A stretch of DNA of 64,000 nt, taken from the NCBI GenBank assembly GCA_027577415.1, contig JANBQS010000011.1:1-64000 (forward strand). Reading direction: 5' to 3'. The translations under genes were made by a program, and so were the position numbers. Positions 22,301-35,325 of the stretch are shown in pieces (positions within the stretch are counted from its first letter, which is position 1; each line of letters opens with the position of its first letter). The notes beneath the pieces are model-generated. The model ran no database searches. It was not told the origin of the DNA and was given only the letters and a program-made list of their open reading frames with translations. The stretch comes from Coemansia sp. RSA 922. Taxonomy: Eukaryota; Kickxellomycota; Kickxellomycetes; Kickxellales; Kickxellaceae.

Positions 22301-25300
22301 TCGACCGGGCGCTGCGGATAGCCTTATACAAAAGCTCAGCCTTGGGGCTTGTGAACATCACTGGAGCGCTGCCGCCCTCGAAGCGGATGGACACCACTTG
22401 CTCCTCGGCCTTGTTGCCCTTGCTGTTGGTCGACCGCTCGCCCTCAGAGTTGCGGCTGGCCGTGCGCTGCAGCGCGCTTCGCACCTTGTGGCTCGAGTCG
22501 GCGTCAGTGTCGCCGTGGAAGTACTGATCTGCCACTGGCGCAATCTGCAGATCTGCAATCTCGGTGATATGGTAGACGTCGTTAAAGTAGGTGCTGAGCC
22601 CAAACACCTCCTGCCTACGCAGCGCCGTGATCTGCACAGCCTCGGGCGTCACCTTGACCATGCATGGCATGGGCGCGTTGGACCGCGACACACGCGACAC
22701 TGGCGTAATGTTGATGCCGCTGTCGCTATCCAAGGACACAGTGCCCGGTGGCAAGTCGGCCTGGGGACTGGCCAGGAACTCGTGCAAGTCGCTCAGGCTG
22801 TGCGGGAACACCGAGCGCTTCGCCAAGCGCTGGGGCAAAGACAAGTTGCCCTGCTTGGCGTACTTGCGGAAGTACGAGTTGACGTTGTACCAGTAGATCG
22901 CCTGTACGTTGCCAATGATGGCCTCGGGGATAATGCGCTTGAGCTGCCTCAGCCACTGGATCGGCACCTCGTTGGCTGGCCCAAACTGCGTCAAGTCAAA
23001 GAACACCTCAAAGCCCTTGGTCGCCATGGGCTCAATCAAGCGCAGCGTGTGCAAGAGCACGGCGTCCATGTCCAGGTACTGCATCTGCATGCGGCGCGCA
23101 ATGACATAGATGACAGGCCGCTTTTCGCGCGACACGCCGCCAAGGTAGATGATGGCTTTCTTGGCAATGGCGTCCGTGCTGCGGTTGGCATCGCGACGCA
23201 AGATCTCGTAGAACATGTCTTCGCCGGTGCCCGAGCCAGTCTCTGCTACAGTGGGGATAATCTTGGACTGCATGGGCTCCACTGGCGCAGCGGGCGGGCC
23301 TAGCTGTCGCATAACGTACGATAGCTGAGTAAACAGGTTCTCAGTCGTCGTGATCTCTCCAGTCTCAGCCGTCTTGGCCGCCACAGCTGCCGCCCCCTCG
23401 CTTTGCGGCAAAGTTGGGCTAGCAACCGTGGGCGACGCAGTAGCCGCAGCAGCGGCCACATTGCGCGCAAGGGTGCTCTTGCGCTTGTCACCGTTCTTGG
23501 ATAGCACATGAATACGCACCATTGGTTCGCGCGCCAGGTACGGCTCCAGACGATCGAGGTGGTCAAAGATGAAGCGCTGAACGATGATAAAGTCCTTGGG
23601 AGTGACCCCAACAAACTCCGTGTGGCTGATCTCAGTATCAACCTCGGACGCAACATAGTCCGTGCTAGGTCTGCCAACGATAAGGCCAGCACCGTTGCTC
23701 GAGGCAATGCTCTTGGCGGGTCCCTCATAAATCGACTCGGCGTCGTCAGACAGCTCAGCAATCTCTGACAGGAAGCGCAGGGTGCGACCGCGGTTCTCAG
23801 AGATAAACTTGTTCAGCGGCACCATGTACGTCTCCTTGTTGCCAAACAGGATGTCGTTGGCCAGGTTATGCGTAATCTTGGTACACAGCAGCAGGCCACG
23901 ACGTACTTCGGGGTTGGTGATCTGCGAGCAGATGCCATGCGCGTCAGGAGCGACAATAGCTGGGCACAAGAAGCGCAAGAAAACGAAACCACCCACAGCC
24001 GTGTATCCGGCATCAGGGAACCGCGTAATGACGATACGGTAAATAAGGTTGCAGATCCAGCGCAAGGAAGCAGGCAGGGCGCCGACGGATCCGACGATGG
24101 CGTCGATGACCAGTGAGCACAGACGCTCGACATTCTTCAGGTTGCGGTCGCGATCAGCCGACTCTGTCATCTTGTTGGGATTCAGCTCAAACGTCAGCGT
24201 GCCCGGTGGCTGTGCCAAAAGCTTGCGCACAGCCGGTACCAACGTCGACTTGAGATACCCGTCGCCATGAAGTTTGGCGTAGTACGACAGCAGACGCGTG
24301 GCCAAGCAGTTGCGGCGGAACAGCTCCGACGCCGAGTCAGTGCGCTCCAGCTCCACCGTGATGATGCGCTCAAACAAGATCTTGGTCTGGTGGCGCGACT
24401 CAAATATGTTGATCAGCGAGGCACCTAACTCGTCAATATCCTGCACCTGGCATACCTCATTAATGCCCAAAAGGAGCTTGAGCCCAGGGTCGATCAAGGA
24501 CTCTATCAGGCGCGACTTCCAGTGGTCAGGCGTATCGCCGCCCAGACTGTCAATGTCGATACCCTGGTTGAGGATGGTCGTGAACATGTCCGTGAACAAG
24601 GCGCGCAGCTTGGTGTCCTCGTGGTAGATGATGGACAGCGAGTACTGCAGACCAATCTCCAAGTTGGCAGCCAGCATGTTGGTCAGCGCCTTGATGGTGA
24701 TGTTCAGCAAGAGCTCGGCGTTCTGAGACAACTCGCGGTTGAAGCGATGGGCGCCTGGTGGGCCCACGTTGCCAGCCGAGACGGGACTGTAGATATTGCG
24801 AGCAATATCGCGGCCCACGCCAACATCCGACGACGAGGCAATAAAGCTCTCGCTGCGACCCGTACGCCCACCACGCGCGTTCGTCGTAGGACTGCTCACA
24901 GCAGTGCCGCTCAGAGCTGCTGCCGCCGCAGTGTGCGTAGCGTGCACACTGGTCATGCTACTAAACTCTTGAATCTCAATCATGCGGCACTGGCTCATAA
25001 AGCGCACGAAAAAGTCAAAGTAGCGGCGGTACGCGCGGCTACGCAGTGAGCGCACATCAGTGGGCTGGTTGGCGCTATTCGGACCCAGGTTGTTCAGAGG
25101 TTTGACTGGCAGCTTATCCAGCACTTGGATCAAAGCCCGCATAGTCGACAATGTCAAGTCAATAAGCAGCTTGGACGTGTGGGCTTCCTCGCCGCGCAGC
25201 GTACGCGGGTCCATGGCACGGAGGTCAGTGACCCAGTTGACAAACGTCTCGAGCAAGTCGTTGCGCAGGTTGACTTCCTGCACAATGGCCTGGCGCAAAG

Positions 25301-28300
25301 GAGACTGCAAAAACATATCGACCATACGAGTGAATCTGATACGCTCCTGCAGCGCGCCGTTGGTCGACTGCACTGTCGCTGCGTTGAGGTACTTGCACAT
25401 CGTCTGCAGCACCGGACTAAAGTCAATGTTCATCGAGCTCTGCAAAAGCGAGTCGGTGACGTCACGATCAGTCAGACACTCGATGATCGACACACACTGG
25501 CTCACAAACAGAGTGCGGCTCTCTGACACGCTGACTTCGCCCGAGGACTGCATGAACCGCTTCATATTCAGCAGGCAGCCGTCCAGGAACAGCATGTAGA
25601 TGCCCGGATGAGTCTTGTTGCCCAGGCCCTCCTTGGCTAGCTCGCGCAGTTGGATGTCGTCTGATACGATGAGCTTGAGACACTCGCCAATAAAGTGCTC
25701 CAGCAGCGAGTGCATCTCGGCTGTGTCGCCGCCGCCCATTCGGTCAATGTTGGAAGGACCGTCGGTAATACACGCGCCACCAGCAGCGAGCAGGAAACCC
25801 GTGCAGTATCTCCACTGCGTGCGTAGCTCGCTAACAGTCAAGTTAGCCGACCGAATAATGGCTGGTAGCTGAGCTCCCGCGGCAATAGCTCCTGTGGGAC
25901 GAGTCGAGCTGGCCATCGCGCCACCGTCACCCGACGAGGCAACGGAAACCATCGAGCCCGACACGGGTGACCCAGCTACACCGCCGCCGATGCGCTGTGC
26001 AACAGACCCCGAAGTGAGCGCACTACCCAGCGTCGTAGAAGTAGTCGAGCTGCTCGACTGGCCACTGCCCGAGGCGTTGCGTAGTCCACTCTTGTTGGAA
26101 TGGCCAGTCAGCTTTTCAAAGACGTTTCTGCGGCGGCTCACCTGCTCGCGCTTATCGTCCTTGTCGCCTCCGCTACTTACATTGTTGCTGCCGCCCGCGG
26201 AGCCAGACGAGCCAGAAGTAGGGCTGGCCGCGTCGCGTTCGGCAGGAACGCTGCTTTCAGGAATGCGCGTCGTCTCCTCGCGCATCAACAGCACTTGCAA
26301 CATCTGACGCCAGAGCTTGTATGTCTCCTGCCACGCTGCCTGAGTACCAGCCGTAGAGCGCATGTTCTTGCGAATGGTACGGAAGATCGCACGCATCTGA
26401 GCCAGGCGACTGTACATACCGGCTTGCTTGATGTCTCCGGCATCCAGTTCCTGGTACAGCCGGTGGTTGCTCAGAGTCGGATCTACAGGGATGCCGGCGT
26501 CGAGCATCAGTTGCTGTCCCTGGATCTTGAGTCGAATGCACTCTTGGGTGAGCTGCGTGATATCCGCGTCGTCGGCCCACAGATGCAACATAATGACTAC
26601 CTCAAAGGCCACCTCGAACTGCGGGTACTCTGCCATCTCCATCGTGGCTCCCATCACGCCGCTGCTGAGCTCGAGGATGCAGTTCGACAGCACAAGCATG
26701 TCAAACATAATCTCCAACAGCTGCCGGTGCTGCGCCATGGTGCTCGTCACCATGCTGTGAACGATCGCACGGCAAATGCCCTGGATGACTTGCAAGCTGA
26801 GTGTCCACATGGCAAACGCGATATCAGCACTCTGTACCCACTCGGAGAGGAGCACTGGGCTAAAGAGCGCGCGCAGAGCCAAGCCAGCCCGGCGCTGGAT
26901 GGCAATTGAGGGCTCCTGGATGCACGTCGAGATAGCGCCGACAATCAACTCAAGGGATTCGAATTTGGTGTCTTCATTTTCGCCCCAAATGGCCAGGCGA
27001 GGCTCCTCAGCGATGACGCTTAGAATCGTGGCTACGAGGTGCACACGCTGAGCAATTTCATTGGGAGGCAAAATCGACATCTTCTCGCCAGTGCTCGCCA
27101 CGTTCAATGCCATGTCGCAGATTGACCGTGCTGCCGCGCCAAAGCCAGCCACCGCAGAATCAGCGCCAAAGCCCTGCAAGCGGCGGCCATAGCCAGCACT
27201 GCGTGCCTGAGCACCAGCGCCTGCTGCCTGCTGCTCGGAGATGGTCTGGATGGTGTCGACGTTGCGGCGCAGAAGATCCAAGAAGAGCTTGGCGATCAGC
27301 TTGTTAAACATGGTCACCTCGTTAATGCTCTTCAAGTAGTACCGCTGAGTCAGTGCCATATTGACCGCATGGACAAACACCAATTGTATCCAAGGCTCAG
27401 TCTTGGGGCCCGTGACGCGAGGCAGGAATAACTGCAGAGCCTTTTCAGGGTTGAGCTGGAACTGGCACGCCATGTTGCTAATCAGCAGCAGCTTGGGGTC
27501 GATGGGCTCCTCGCGGTAGGGCGACAGGCGTGTGCCACTGTCAAGAAGGACCGAGTTCAAGTCAGCCTCAAACATATCCGAGAGCCGGGCCACATTGTTG
27601 CCAGGGATGACCGTAAGCACTGAGGCCACGCGCTGGAGCTCCTGCGAGGCAAGCACAATACCCTCGGGGACGTCTCTGGTCGTCAAGTGCTGGTGGATGC
27701 GCGCCAGGCACCGGACATGCTTTGAGCAACCGTCCTCGCGGGCCTCACCGTGCTCGATAGCGTGGTCGGCAGCCAAGGCAACGGTATCTGGGCAGATCAT
27801 CAGCAGCATGACCATCAGCTGGTAGTAGGCCGGGTGGGCGCTGGACCGTGCGTGCGCGTCAATAATGGCCCGCAGGCTCTCCATCAGTTGCTCGATTCTG
27901 TTCGTCGCAGGACGGTAGGACTTGCGGTGCATGTCGATAAACGTGCCACCGCAACGACTGATAAAGCCCCAGATAGTGCGACGCAGCACAATCGCCAACT
28001 TGAGTTGCTCAGTGGGCTTGACGCGAGCAAAAACGTCGCTAACGGCATCAATGATCTGAGCCAAACGCGAGATGTCCATACTAGCAAACTCGAGGAAACG
28101 AATGTCAGTCAAGTCAGCGACCTCGTCGCCGCGAGACAGCACCAAGTAGAGGCAGCTCTTGGCGCGCTGCATGGCAACATTCCAGTTAGTCGCCGAGACA
28201 AACATGAAAATAGCGCCAGCTGCCTCTTGGATCTCGAGTCCCATGTCAGCCGTAGGCTCACTGGTACAGGCCCGCACAAACTTTTGAAGCATGTTCGTGC

Positions 28301-29106
28301 CCACGGCAATGTCCATCACGCTCGACGACAGGGGCTGGCTCTGCGAGGTGTGCGTGCTTCGCAAGTAGAACATAAACCGCGACTGGCTGCCCACGGTATC
28401 CGCCAACAGACGCACGGAGTGAGGACTGGCCCAACTGCGGAAGTACTCGGAGGCAATGCTAAAGGCGCGCTTGGCCACGGGCTCTTCGAGGGGACTAGGG
28501 TAGAACAGGTTAAAGTCGCCCTTATTGTACCCAGCGCCAACGGGCTGGTACGCGCTAGTAGCGGCAGTAGCTCCGTCGCCATTGGCGTTTTCATCGTCGG
28601 CATTGTCTCCAACAACGGCGTCTGCGGGGCTGCTGGAGGCAAAGTTGATCAAGGCTTTGTCCGAGTTAATACCATGGGAGGCGTAGATCTGGTGCCAATG
28701 GTAGAACATGCCCATGGCAATGACGCGGAGAACGAGTAGCTGGGATTGCTGGTAAAGGGTAGCGCTTCGCGAATCGGCAACCTGGCTAGCTCTTGCAATC
28801 GACTCGAGCAGGCTAAATAGACGTCGCAAAAGCGTGCACAGACGCATCTCGTGCAGCTGGATAAGAACATTGATGTTTTCGTGAAACTCCTTGTCTGCCG
28901 AGAGCTGATCGATTGGCCGACCGCTGTAGCAAGGCAGCTACAGAGATAGCCAACATGTAAAGTGGGACGATTTTGGTAAGTAGGCAATGTGCTACTGCAT
29001 AGATGGGTGATTATCGGGTATACAAAAAAGGCAGTAGCATTGAAAAACATACCATGTCCTTGAAGCTCGTAATGAGCTTTTCTACTAGCGCAACCTCGTA
29101 CGGCAT
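19380..29106 (-). CDS. IRA1: Neurofibromin/IRA-type Ras GTPase-activating protein
   Basis: A negative regulator of Ras that stimulates GTP hydrolysis. I place a 54-nt first exon at 29106-29053 (MPYEVALVEKL), a 115-nt GTATGT...TAG intron and one exon 28937-19380, giving 3203 aa. The GAP domain lies around residues 1480-1750 with arginine finger LFRRNCLATR, FVFLRFLCPAIVAP and NLANDILF. A Sec14-like domain (VIYVIARRMQMQ..., about 1900-2050) and PH-like segment follow, as in human NF1. The RPADVPGTLLNVALLN segment C-terminal to the PH-like region is also NF1-like. A Ser-rich linker near residues 870-960 is lineage-specific. The whole NF1-length architecture is retained. The alternative acceptor choice for exon 2 affects only a few residues. 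Confidence 0.95.
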
Positions 29107-31808
29107 TTTCCTGGTATATCACGGCGGTCAACGCTATTTTGTAAAAAAATAAAGAGCTGAAGGAACAAAGAAGAATAAGCGGCGGGCGACAGCGACGACG
29201 AGGCTGAGAGTAGAGAAAATCACGCTAAATATAGATAAAAAAGATAGGAGGGGTTCGTCTTTGAGAATAGGTGTAGATATGTAAGGTGGCCCAGCACACA
29301 AAAGGCAGAAGCCCGGCGCGATCAAGTAGTAAGAGAAGGTCGAATTAAAGAGGAAGGGTGAATTTAGCACTGCGCAGCTTCCCCCCTTTAGACAGGGAAG
29401 AGTAACAAGAGGAATATAAGTAGTTGCTGAATTGAACGAGCAAATTCGAATGCAGCAGAATAAAGATAAATAGCGAGCGCTGTACGCGTACAAAAATAAT
29501 AAAGGGAAGAAAATGTAAGGAAAAAAGGGGGGGAAGAAGAGAGTGGGTGCTTGTAGTGCTTGGACAAGAAAGGGAGCTCGGAGAAGGCTACGTGAATCCC
29601 TTCAGACCAAAAGAAGCAAGCGGAGGGACAGCAAGGCCGATCTCGCATCAAGAGCGAAAGAAAGGCAAATCGTTTTGTCCTTTCTGTCTTAAAGAATAGT
29701 CTCCCCCCTCTCCCTCAACAGGCATTTTGTCGGGTTTCTGTCTATTTCGCTTATTTTGTTGTTGTTGCATGCGAGAGAAAGAAAGAGAGGCGGGTACGAC
29801 AAAAGGAAGAGCTGAAGGAGGCTGGCCCACTCAGCTATGTGAAACTTGCTTGTGAAGCAGGCTCCTCCCCACGCGGAACCAAGGAACAATAGAGCGTGGG
29901 GATGTCATTCGGAGGAGGAGGGGGTCCAAGAGTGCCGAGGCGCAGTCTGCCCATGTCCCGTTGCGCGAATCCATTGTAAAAGAGGAAAGAGGAAAGCATG
30001 CGCAACTTTTTTTTTTGGCGCCAAGTGGCGCGGGAGAAGGAGCATTATGCGGCAATTGTTTACCTTTTTTCTCTATAGTAAATTAACTGGACCGTGTGTA
30101 GAAGCAAATATCATTAAAAGTAAATATCAAACAGCTTTTTGTGGAAAGACCATGTGTCTTGTACTCCTAAAGCACGGCTTGAGCGTGTCCCGATCGACCA
30201 GTACATTTCTACTGCAAGCTCATCGAGGCTGTAACTTTTTTTTATACAATTGACAGGCGTGGCAAATCGCAATTCACTTGCACTCTTAGAAACCGGTTTT
30301 TTTCTTGCAAATCAAAACAGGAGGTATGCTATTTTTATTGCTTTGTGGATATCTTGGGTTGTCTCTTCTAATGGGCCTATTGTCGCCTATAAATTCATCA
30401 CAGCGTAATGTTTGTGTTCTGGCTAGCTGTAAGCAAGAGGTTTGTAGAAAATGATGTCCCGGGGTAAACAAGTCCTTCAATCCAGAAAGGGTGTCGATGA
30501 ATGTCATTGACGTGCGGTCAAGGTGATGATAATTATTTGCACACAAAGCTATACAGGCTTCTAAAGAAGCCCCAAACAACGAGCAATGGCGTATTTGGCA
30601 CTTTGGTCCGTTTCTGGATAAAGCTGGCATAGCCGCTGCATCCATCTTTACTTCCACCACCCGATCACCATTTTGTGTAAAAGAAAGCCAAAATATAAAA
30701 GTGCTATGATTATTTTTTGTAGCACGAGGGTCTGGCGAGTGACACCAAGGACGATGACTGGACTGCGCCATTGATGAAAAGTGTGTACTACGCAGTTAAA
30801 GCCCGGAACTCCGCAGGCAAGCCACGTGAGAGTGTATGTGTGTGGCTGGAGACGTGTGACAAGCACTGCTACTCATACCTGGGCGCGTCTTGAGCCCCTC
30901 GGCCCGATTAGGGCATCGCTGCTCAATAGATGCCGCTTTTACAAAGCGGTTGTTGTCATTTTGCTAGAGTTTACTTCTTGCGCTCATGCACACAGCATTC
31001 CGGCTACTTTCATACTCTGGAAGAGGAAAAAAGAAAAGAGCGTGGAGAATGCGTGCGATACCGAGGAGAGCTGCTACAATAGTTCAAAGCGTATCCTGGT
31101 ACAAGAATGTACCCCCCTGTACCGAGCCAATAGCCCCGGCCAAAGCGTGGCAAATACGCCTTCTCCGCCTTTTGCCAAGTCCGAAATCTCACTCTGGCAC
31201 GGCGCCGGCGGGCACACCGGGCGTTGTACATTGCCAAGGGGGGAGCTTCTGGCAGCCGACAAGAGCATCTTGCTTCTCTTCTCCTTTCAACTAGCACGCA
31301 CACATTCTACCTCTACCTGTCTTTGTGTCTTTTTTTTTTGTGTCTGCCAAGCTCAGTTCAATAGCTCTCAACAACAACAACAGCCTTCTCCTCACCCGCA
31401 TACGGCATACAAAGAGTATCTTGGCTCTATGCGCCTTCTTTGCGCTCTTCTCACCGGGGGTGGAACTTGCCTTTGTCTCTGAGCACTATTCTGCGGGTTT
31501 TTTTTGTGTCTTTCCAAAGCGCCGCTATAAAGGCTCCCTCCCTCTTGTCTTTCTATTCTTTTGCTGACACTTTATTTTTCTCTTTTTAATTTTTTTTATC
31601 TTTCAAAGTTTCTCTAGTTTCTCGTGTCTCGGTTCCACGCGCGTACACACTCTACTCACGCCGCCCACACTTTTTTCTTTTTCTCTTTCTTGTCCGCATT
31701 ACTATCCGCGTTTTCTCCGTGTCCTTCCGTTTTTTTTTCCTCTTCTTTTTTTTTTTTACATTTCTTAATTTCTTTTCTTGCGTCTAATTCTTCTTTTTTA
31801 CACAGCAA
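29107..31808. other. Long shared 5' region between two divergent genes
   Basis: 2.7 kb separating the neurofibromin gene from the divergent Ser-rich repeat-protein gene. Many short ORFs on both strands reflect purine/pyrimidine-rich tracts and look non-coding. A minus ORF at 30771-30286 (161 codons, ATG) is the longest credible candidate but shows no recognisable feature. A GC-rich island occurs at about 31090-31260. CTATAAAGG at 31525-31533 is a good TATA box for the rightward gene, followed by a strongly pyrimidine-rich leader from about 31550 to 31805. Confidence 0.5.
31521..31535 (+). promoter_or_regulatory. TATA box of the Ser-rich repeat-protein gene
   Basis: GCCGCTATAAAGGCTC lies about 280 bases upstream of ATG 31809 and is followed by a long C/T-rich leader. 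The spacing implies a long 5' UTR. This is inferred from sequence only. Confidence 0.45.
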
Positions 31809-34279
31809 ATGGCGACCAACTCTAACGGAAGCGGCTTGCACTATACTCTCCCGTCCAAAGAGCTGGACTGGTGGTCTGAAGGTACCGTATTCGCTGTATT
31901 TGTATTTGTTTTTTTTTTCCCCTCTGGCTCACTTTTATGCAAAAAAGTTTCTCTCAAGCACTGCTTCCTTTCCCGACAGAGGAGAGGGGCTGCTGCTATC
32001 CGCGTGTCTTTTTTTGTATTGGGCTGCACTATTTCTGCTTGCTGTTGTTATTTTTTTTCTTTGCGCATGCTCGAAAACATAAACACCAGCAACGCTCCTT
32101 TTAGACGGGATAGCCCACCTTTTTCTCTTTATTTTCTTGTGTTGTCTTTTTTCTCTTCATAACTGCCTCTATTCCCCCGCCCCGACCAGGTGGTTCCCAC
32201 ACACAGGCAGGCGTGCTGCGTTTTTTTTTTTTCCCCCTTTGCTTTATTTTTATTTTTGTCTTACCCACTGCCCACGCAACGCATACGAGTATCTCACACT
32301 CATGCAGAGTGAAACATACTTACTGATGCTGTCTGTATATTCTATTTATACATATAGATGCCATGGTGCGGTTTGGAACCAACACACAAAAGTCGACTGA
32401 GCCGGCCTGGCAAGACGTCGGGGCCAACGTCTTGCGCATGGACTCGCTTTACGACGCGTCCTTCCACGAATGGCTAAAGAACGAAGGAAATGTATCTATT
32501 ATCGCCTCGTATCTCCAGCGCATTGCTAACGAGTACCCGATGGACCGCATAATCAACGCGCTCAGATGGCTCGTGTCGTCGTGGCGCGTAGAGTCTACGG
32601 CGGTAATTGTCAGACACATTACAGCCGACTGGGCTGTGCCTCAAGCACCACCACCAAAGCCCGCCGCATCGGCTCACTTCCGCCTGGACCCAGCGCCAGT
32701 GCCTCCGCCCACCGCCGCTGACCCGTCGATGCTCAGTGGCGAGGCACGGCGAGGAGTCCTGGTGCGCGAGCTAACCAAGGACTGGACATGCCAGCAGATT
32801 GCGCAACTCGTGGGTATGCTGGCGCTGACATTTTGGAGCGAGCGCACTTATCTCGAAGCGTTTTTGCGCACACTGGTGTCAGACTGGGACTTTTGCCGGC
32901 TGTCCAGCTTTTTCTCATACATCAGCGGGCAGCTCGGACTTGACTACCGTGTCAAGGTCACTATGCTCCAGGATGCCGCCCGCCGCAACGCCTCACGCCT
33001 GTCGCTGAAGCGCGCGCGCAACGGTGCCGCCAAGCTGGCTGGCGTTGCTGGTGACTCTGCTGGTGAGTGCGATGGCAACGACAGCAAGCGCGTTCGTATT
33101 GCTCCGTCACCGCCTGCGTCATCATCAGTGTCCTCTTCTTTGCTGCCACGCAGCAATGGCGCTGACGCCACGGCCGCCTCCTCCCAACAGCTGCCCTCTG
33201 TGCTCCATTCAAGCGGCCAGTCTGCTACTATTGCCAACATCAATACGAGCGCCACTACACCGCTGGCGTCCTCCTCGTCTAATTCAACAAGTGCTGCCGC
33301 CGCTCCAACTGTTGCTGCCGCATCTGTCATTGCTGGCGGCGCCGCCCCGATGCCACTCTCTGCTCGTGCCGCGCAAAGTGGCCGCATGCCAGCCCCATTG
33401 CAGACTGGCCGTCCAGCGCTGCAGTTTGCATCGCACATAATGGCCCAGCCAGCCACTGGCGCCGTGACTACGCCGTCATCTCCCTCATCGCCTGCGCTTA
33501 TCGGCGGCTCATCGCCACAGCTGGCTAGCGGAGAGCCCTTGGCCTCCGAGGAGATGCAGCTGTCGTCATCGACTACTGATTTGGCATCGATGCCCTATGC
33601 CGAGTCAACTCAGCAGCAGTTGCAGCGGCGACGGTCGAGGAACAACACTAGCGGCTCTGCCATGGGCGCACCGCCTTCCTCGACAGTCTCGGCTATGGGT
33701 GGCGAGCCACGCGGAGAGCAGGTGTCATCATCGACTCTCATTGCGCGGCGCCCGTTGACACCGCAGATGTCGTCCAGCGTGTTTACCGTCCATGCTTCTG
33801 CTCGTCCCTCGTCGCCGACACTGCGCCGCCACCACCGCCACAACCTGAGCTGCCAGCATCGCGACTGCCCGCCGCAGCCACTGACTCCCTCGCACTCGTC
33901 GTCGTCACTGTCCATCATGACAACATCCTCTAATGCCGATTCAGCCTCCTCGGCGTCGTCATCTGGCTCGCTGACTATGCGCCCCTCTATCTGCCTAGCC
34001 CCCACTCCAGAGTCGTCCGCACAGTCTCCTGGCGATGTCAGTCTGACCCTCCAGCAACAGCAGGCTGTGCACCATCAGGATTTCCGCTCGCGCACAGGTA
34101 GCGAGGGAGAACTTGGCCAGTTTGACGGACCTGCATCTACTCACCTGGCCCTGCCCTTGCCTTCAGAGTCGTCAGCCAACGCCGCGAACATGTGTGGCCG
34201 GACTTCGGCTGCGCCCTACGACGTCCTGGGCATTGTGATGGCTGAGCCAGAGCACCATCTTGCTGGCTCCTCTGCCTAA
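31809..34279 (+). CDS. Unknown helical-repeat protein with Ser-rich C-terminus
   Basis: Proposed exons are 31809-31881 and 32358-34279 (664 aa). The donor GTACCG is weak and the 476-nt intron is far longer than others here; more introns or a start at ATG 32363 (MVRFGTN) are possible. Residues from about 45 to 220 contain repeated ~40-residue helical units with a recurring DW: IVRHITADW, LVRELTKDWTCQQIAQL, FLRTLVSDWDFCRLSSF. The following 400 residues are low-complexity Ser/Ala/Pro/Gln with RRH and poly-Ser stretches, as in regulatory or transcription-associated proteins. I recognise no named family. Confidence 0.65.
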
Positions 34280-34578
34280 AACCTTTTTTATTGTTATTAA
34301 AACGAGCTGTTATGTATTAGATATATCGTATTTTTCTGACCCAAGAACCATCTTGTTCGTGGAACTGCGAAGATCTGTTAAATTGTTCTCAATCGTCGTC
34401 CCCTACTCCTGTGTTGCTGACAACTTGTGCACATGACAGAAATAGGTGGGCGGACAAAGTCTTGGCACATAAAAGCCCTGTATTTTTTCTCTCTCCTTTT
34501 TTCAACTCTTTCTTCTCTTCACTTTTTCTTTTATTTTTTTTCTTCTTCTTCACAAACTCTACTATACTTATTTTCAAC
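34280..34578. other. Intergenic and promoter of the first I9 inhibitor gene
   Basis: CCCCTACTCCTGTG at about 34399 and CACATAAAAGCCCTGT at about 34467 recur in altered form upstream of the second I9 copy (near 35627 and 35693), showing that the duplicated unit includes the promoter. A C/T-rich leader follows. Confidence 0.6.
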
Positions 34579-34854
34579 ATGTGCAAGGAACACTGCTCAG
34601 CGGCTTCGGCGCCCGAGACCCAGCGTATCATCGTTACTATGAAGGAGGGACTTGACGAGAAACAGAAAGCTGCTTTCATAAAAGACTTTGAAGAGAAGGG
34701 CGGTAAGGTTGTCGATGTACTCGACAGCGTTAATATGATTATTGCTGAAGCTCCAAGCAACACTTTCACAGTGACGGGAGGAGATTCGTTTGTCGGCGGA
34801 CATGACGCTGTCGAGGCTGTTGAGCTTGACGGAGAAGTGACCATCCAGAAATAG
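34579..34854 (+). CDS. Proteinase inhibitor I9-domain protein (copy a)
   Basis: 91 aa starting MCKEHC. The fold matches the inhibitor I9/subtilisin-propeptide family, with QRIIVTMKEGLDEKQKAAF, a central turn and a C-terminal AVEAVELDGEVTI strand, like fungal Pbi2-type cytosolic inhibitors of vacuolar protease B. There is no signal peptide. A C/T-rich leader and TATA-like CATAAAAG precede it. It is convergent with a truncated Per1 copy, only about 45 bases between stops, so the 3' UTRs must overlap. It is paired with copy b 1.2 kb away; the two match closely over the first ~45 residues and diverge strongly after. Confidence 0.85.
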   Translation: MCKEHCSAASAPETQRIIVTMKEGLDEKQKAAFIKDFEEKGGKVVDVLDSVNMIIAEAPSNTFTVTGGDSFVGGHDAVEAVELDGEVTIQK

Positions 34855-34899
34855 ATATAAAGAGCTTTCGCATTATGAATAAATGGCTATTTATTTAAC

Positions 34900-35325
34900 T
34901 CAGTCTTTTCGCTGTTGCTCCAAGTGCAAGTCCCACTTGGCATCCTTGATCAAGTAGTCGTACCACTGAGTGATAATAGGAATGGTAGCCGCATGCCACA
35001 AGGCATGAGCGTCAAAGGCATCTAGGAATGGCGGGAAATCAAAGGCCTCCAAGCTAAACGCCAAATCCATGAGCAACATGAGAGCGGCTGGTTTCCACCA
35101 AAACGGCTGTCCACTTCTAAAAGCCTGGTATGAAACGACAAACCAGATAAAGTTGCTCAGCAAACCGACAATCGCATTGGCCATCATATTGTACCCGTAG
35201 TCAAACCGCACCAGCGACAGATACACGACATGCAAGGCGTAGGGAATGGCACAGCAGACCGCCAGCAAAGGGGGTTAGTCACCACATTGACAGCTTAAGC
35301 ATCCTGGAAGAAAATATAGAGCATG
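34900..35325 (-). pseudogene. Truncated Per1 (PGAP3) copy
   Basis: Only the last ~120 codons remain (from VCCAIPYALHVV to the LEQQRKD end). They are almost identical to the intact Per1 gene 1.2 kb to the right (two amino-acid differences over ~118). Beyond 35270 the match breaks up; scattered similarity (GACAGCTTAAGCATCCTGG) continues to about 35325 and then stops. There is no start, signal peptide or N-terminal Cys-rich domain. It is a duplication remnant rather than a functional gene, though it could be transcribed antisense to the I9 gene. Confidence 0.85.

Noticed and set aside
22119..23303. 394-codon plus-strand open frame within the neurofibromin gene
   Set aside because: Lies antisense to the Sec14/PH-encoding exon, begins without promoter features and has composition expected of a shadow frame.
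30781..31482. 233-codon plus open frame in the leader region
   Set aside because: Starts at GTG, has biased composition from GC-rich and pyrimidine-rich tracts and overlaps the TATA-box region of the next gene.
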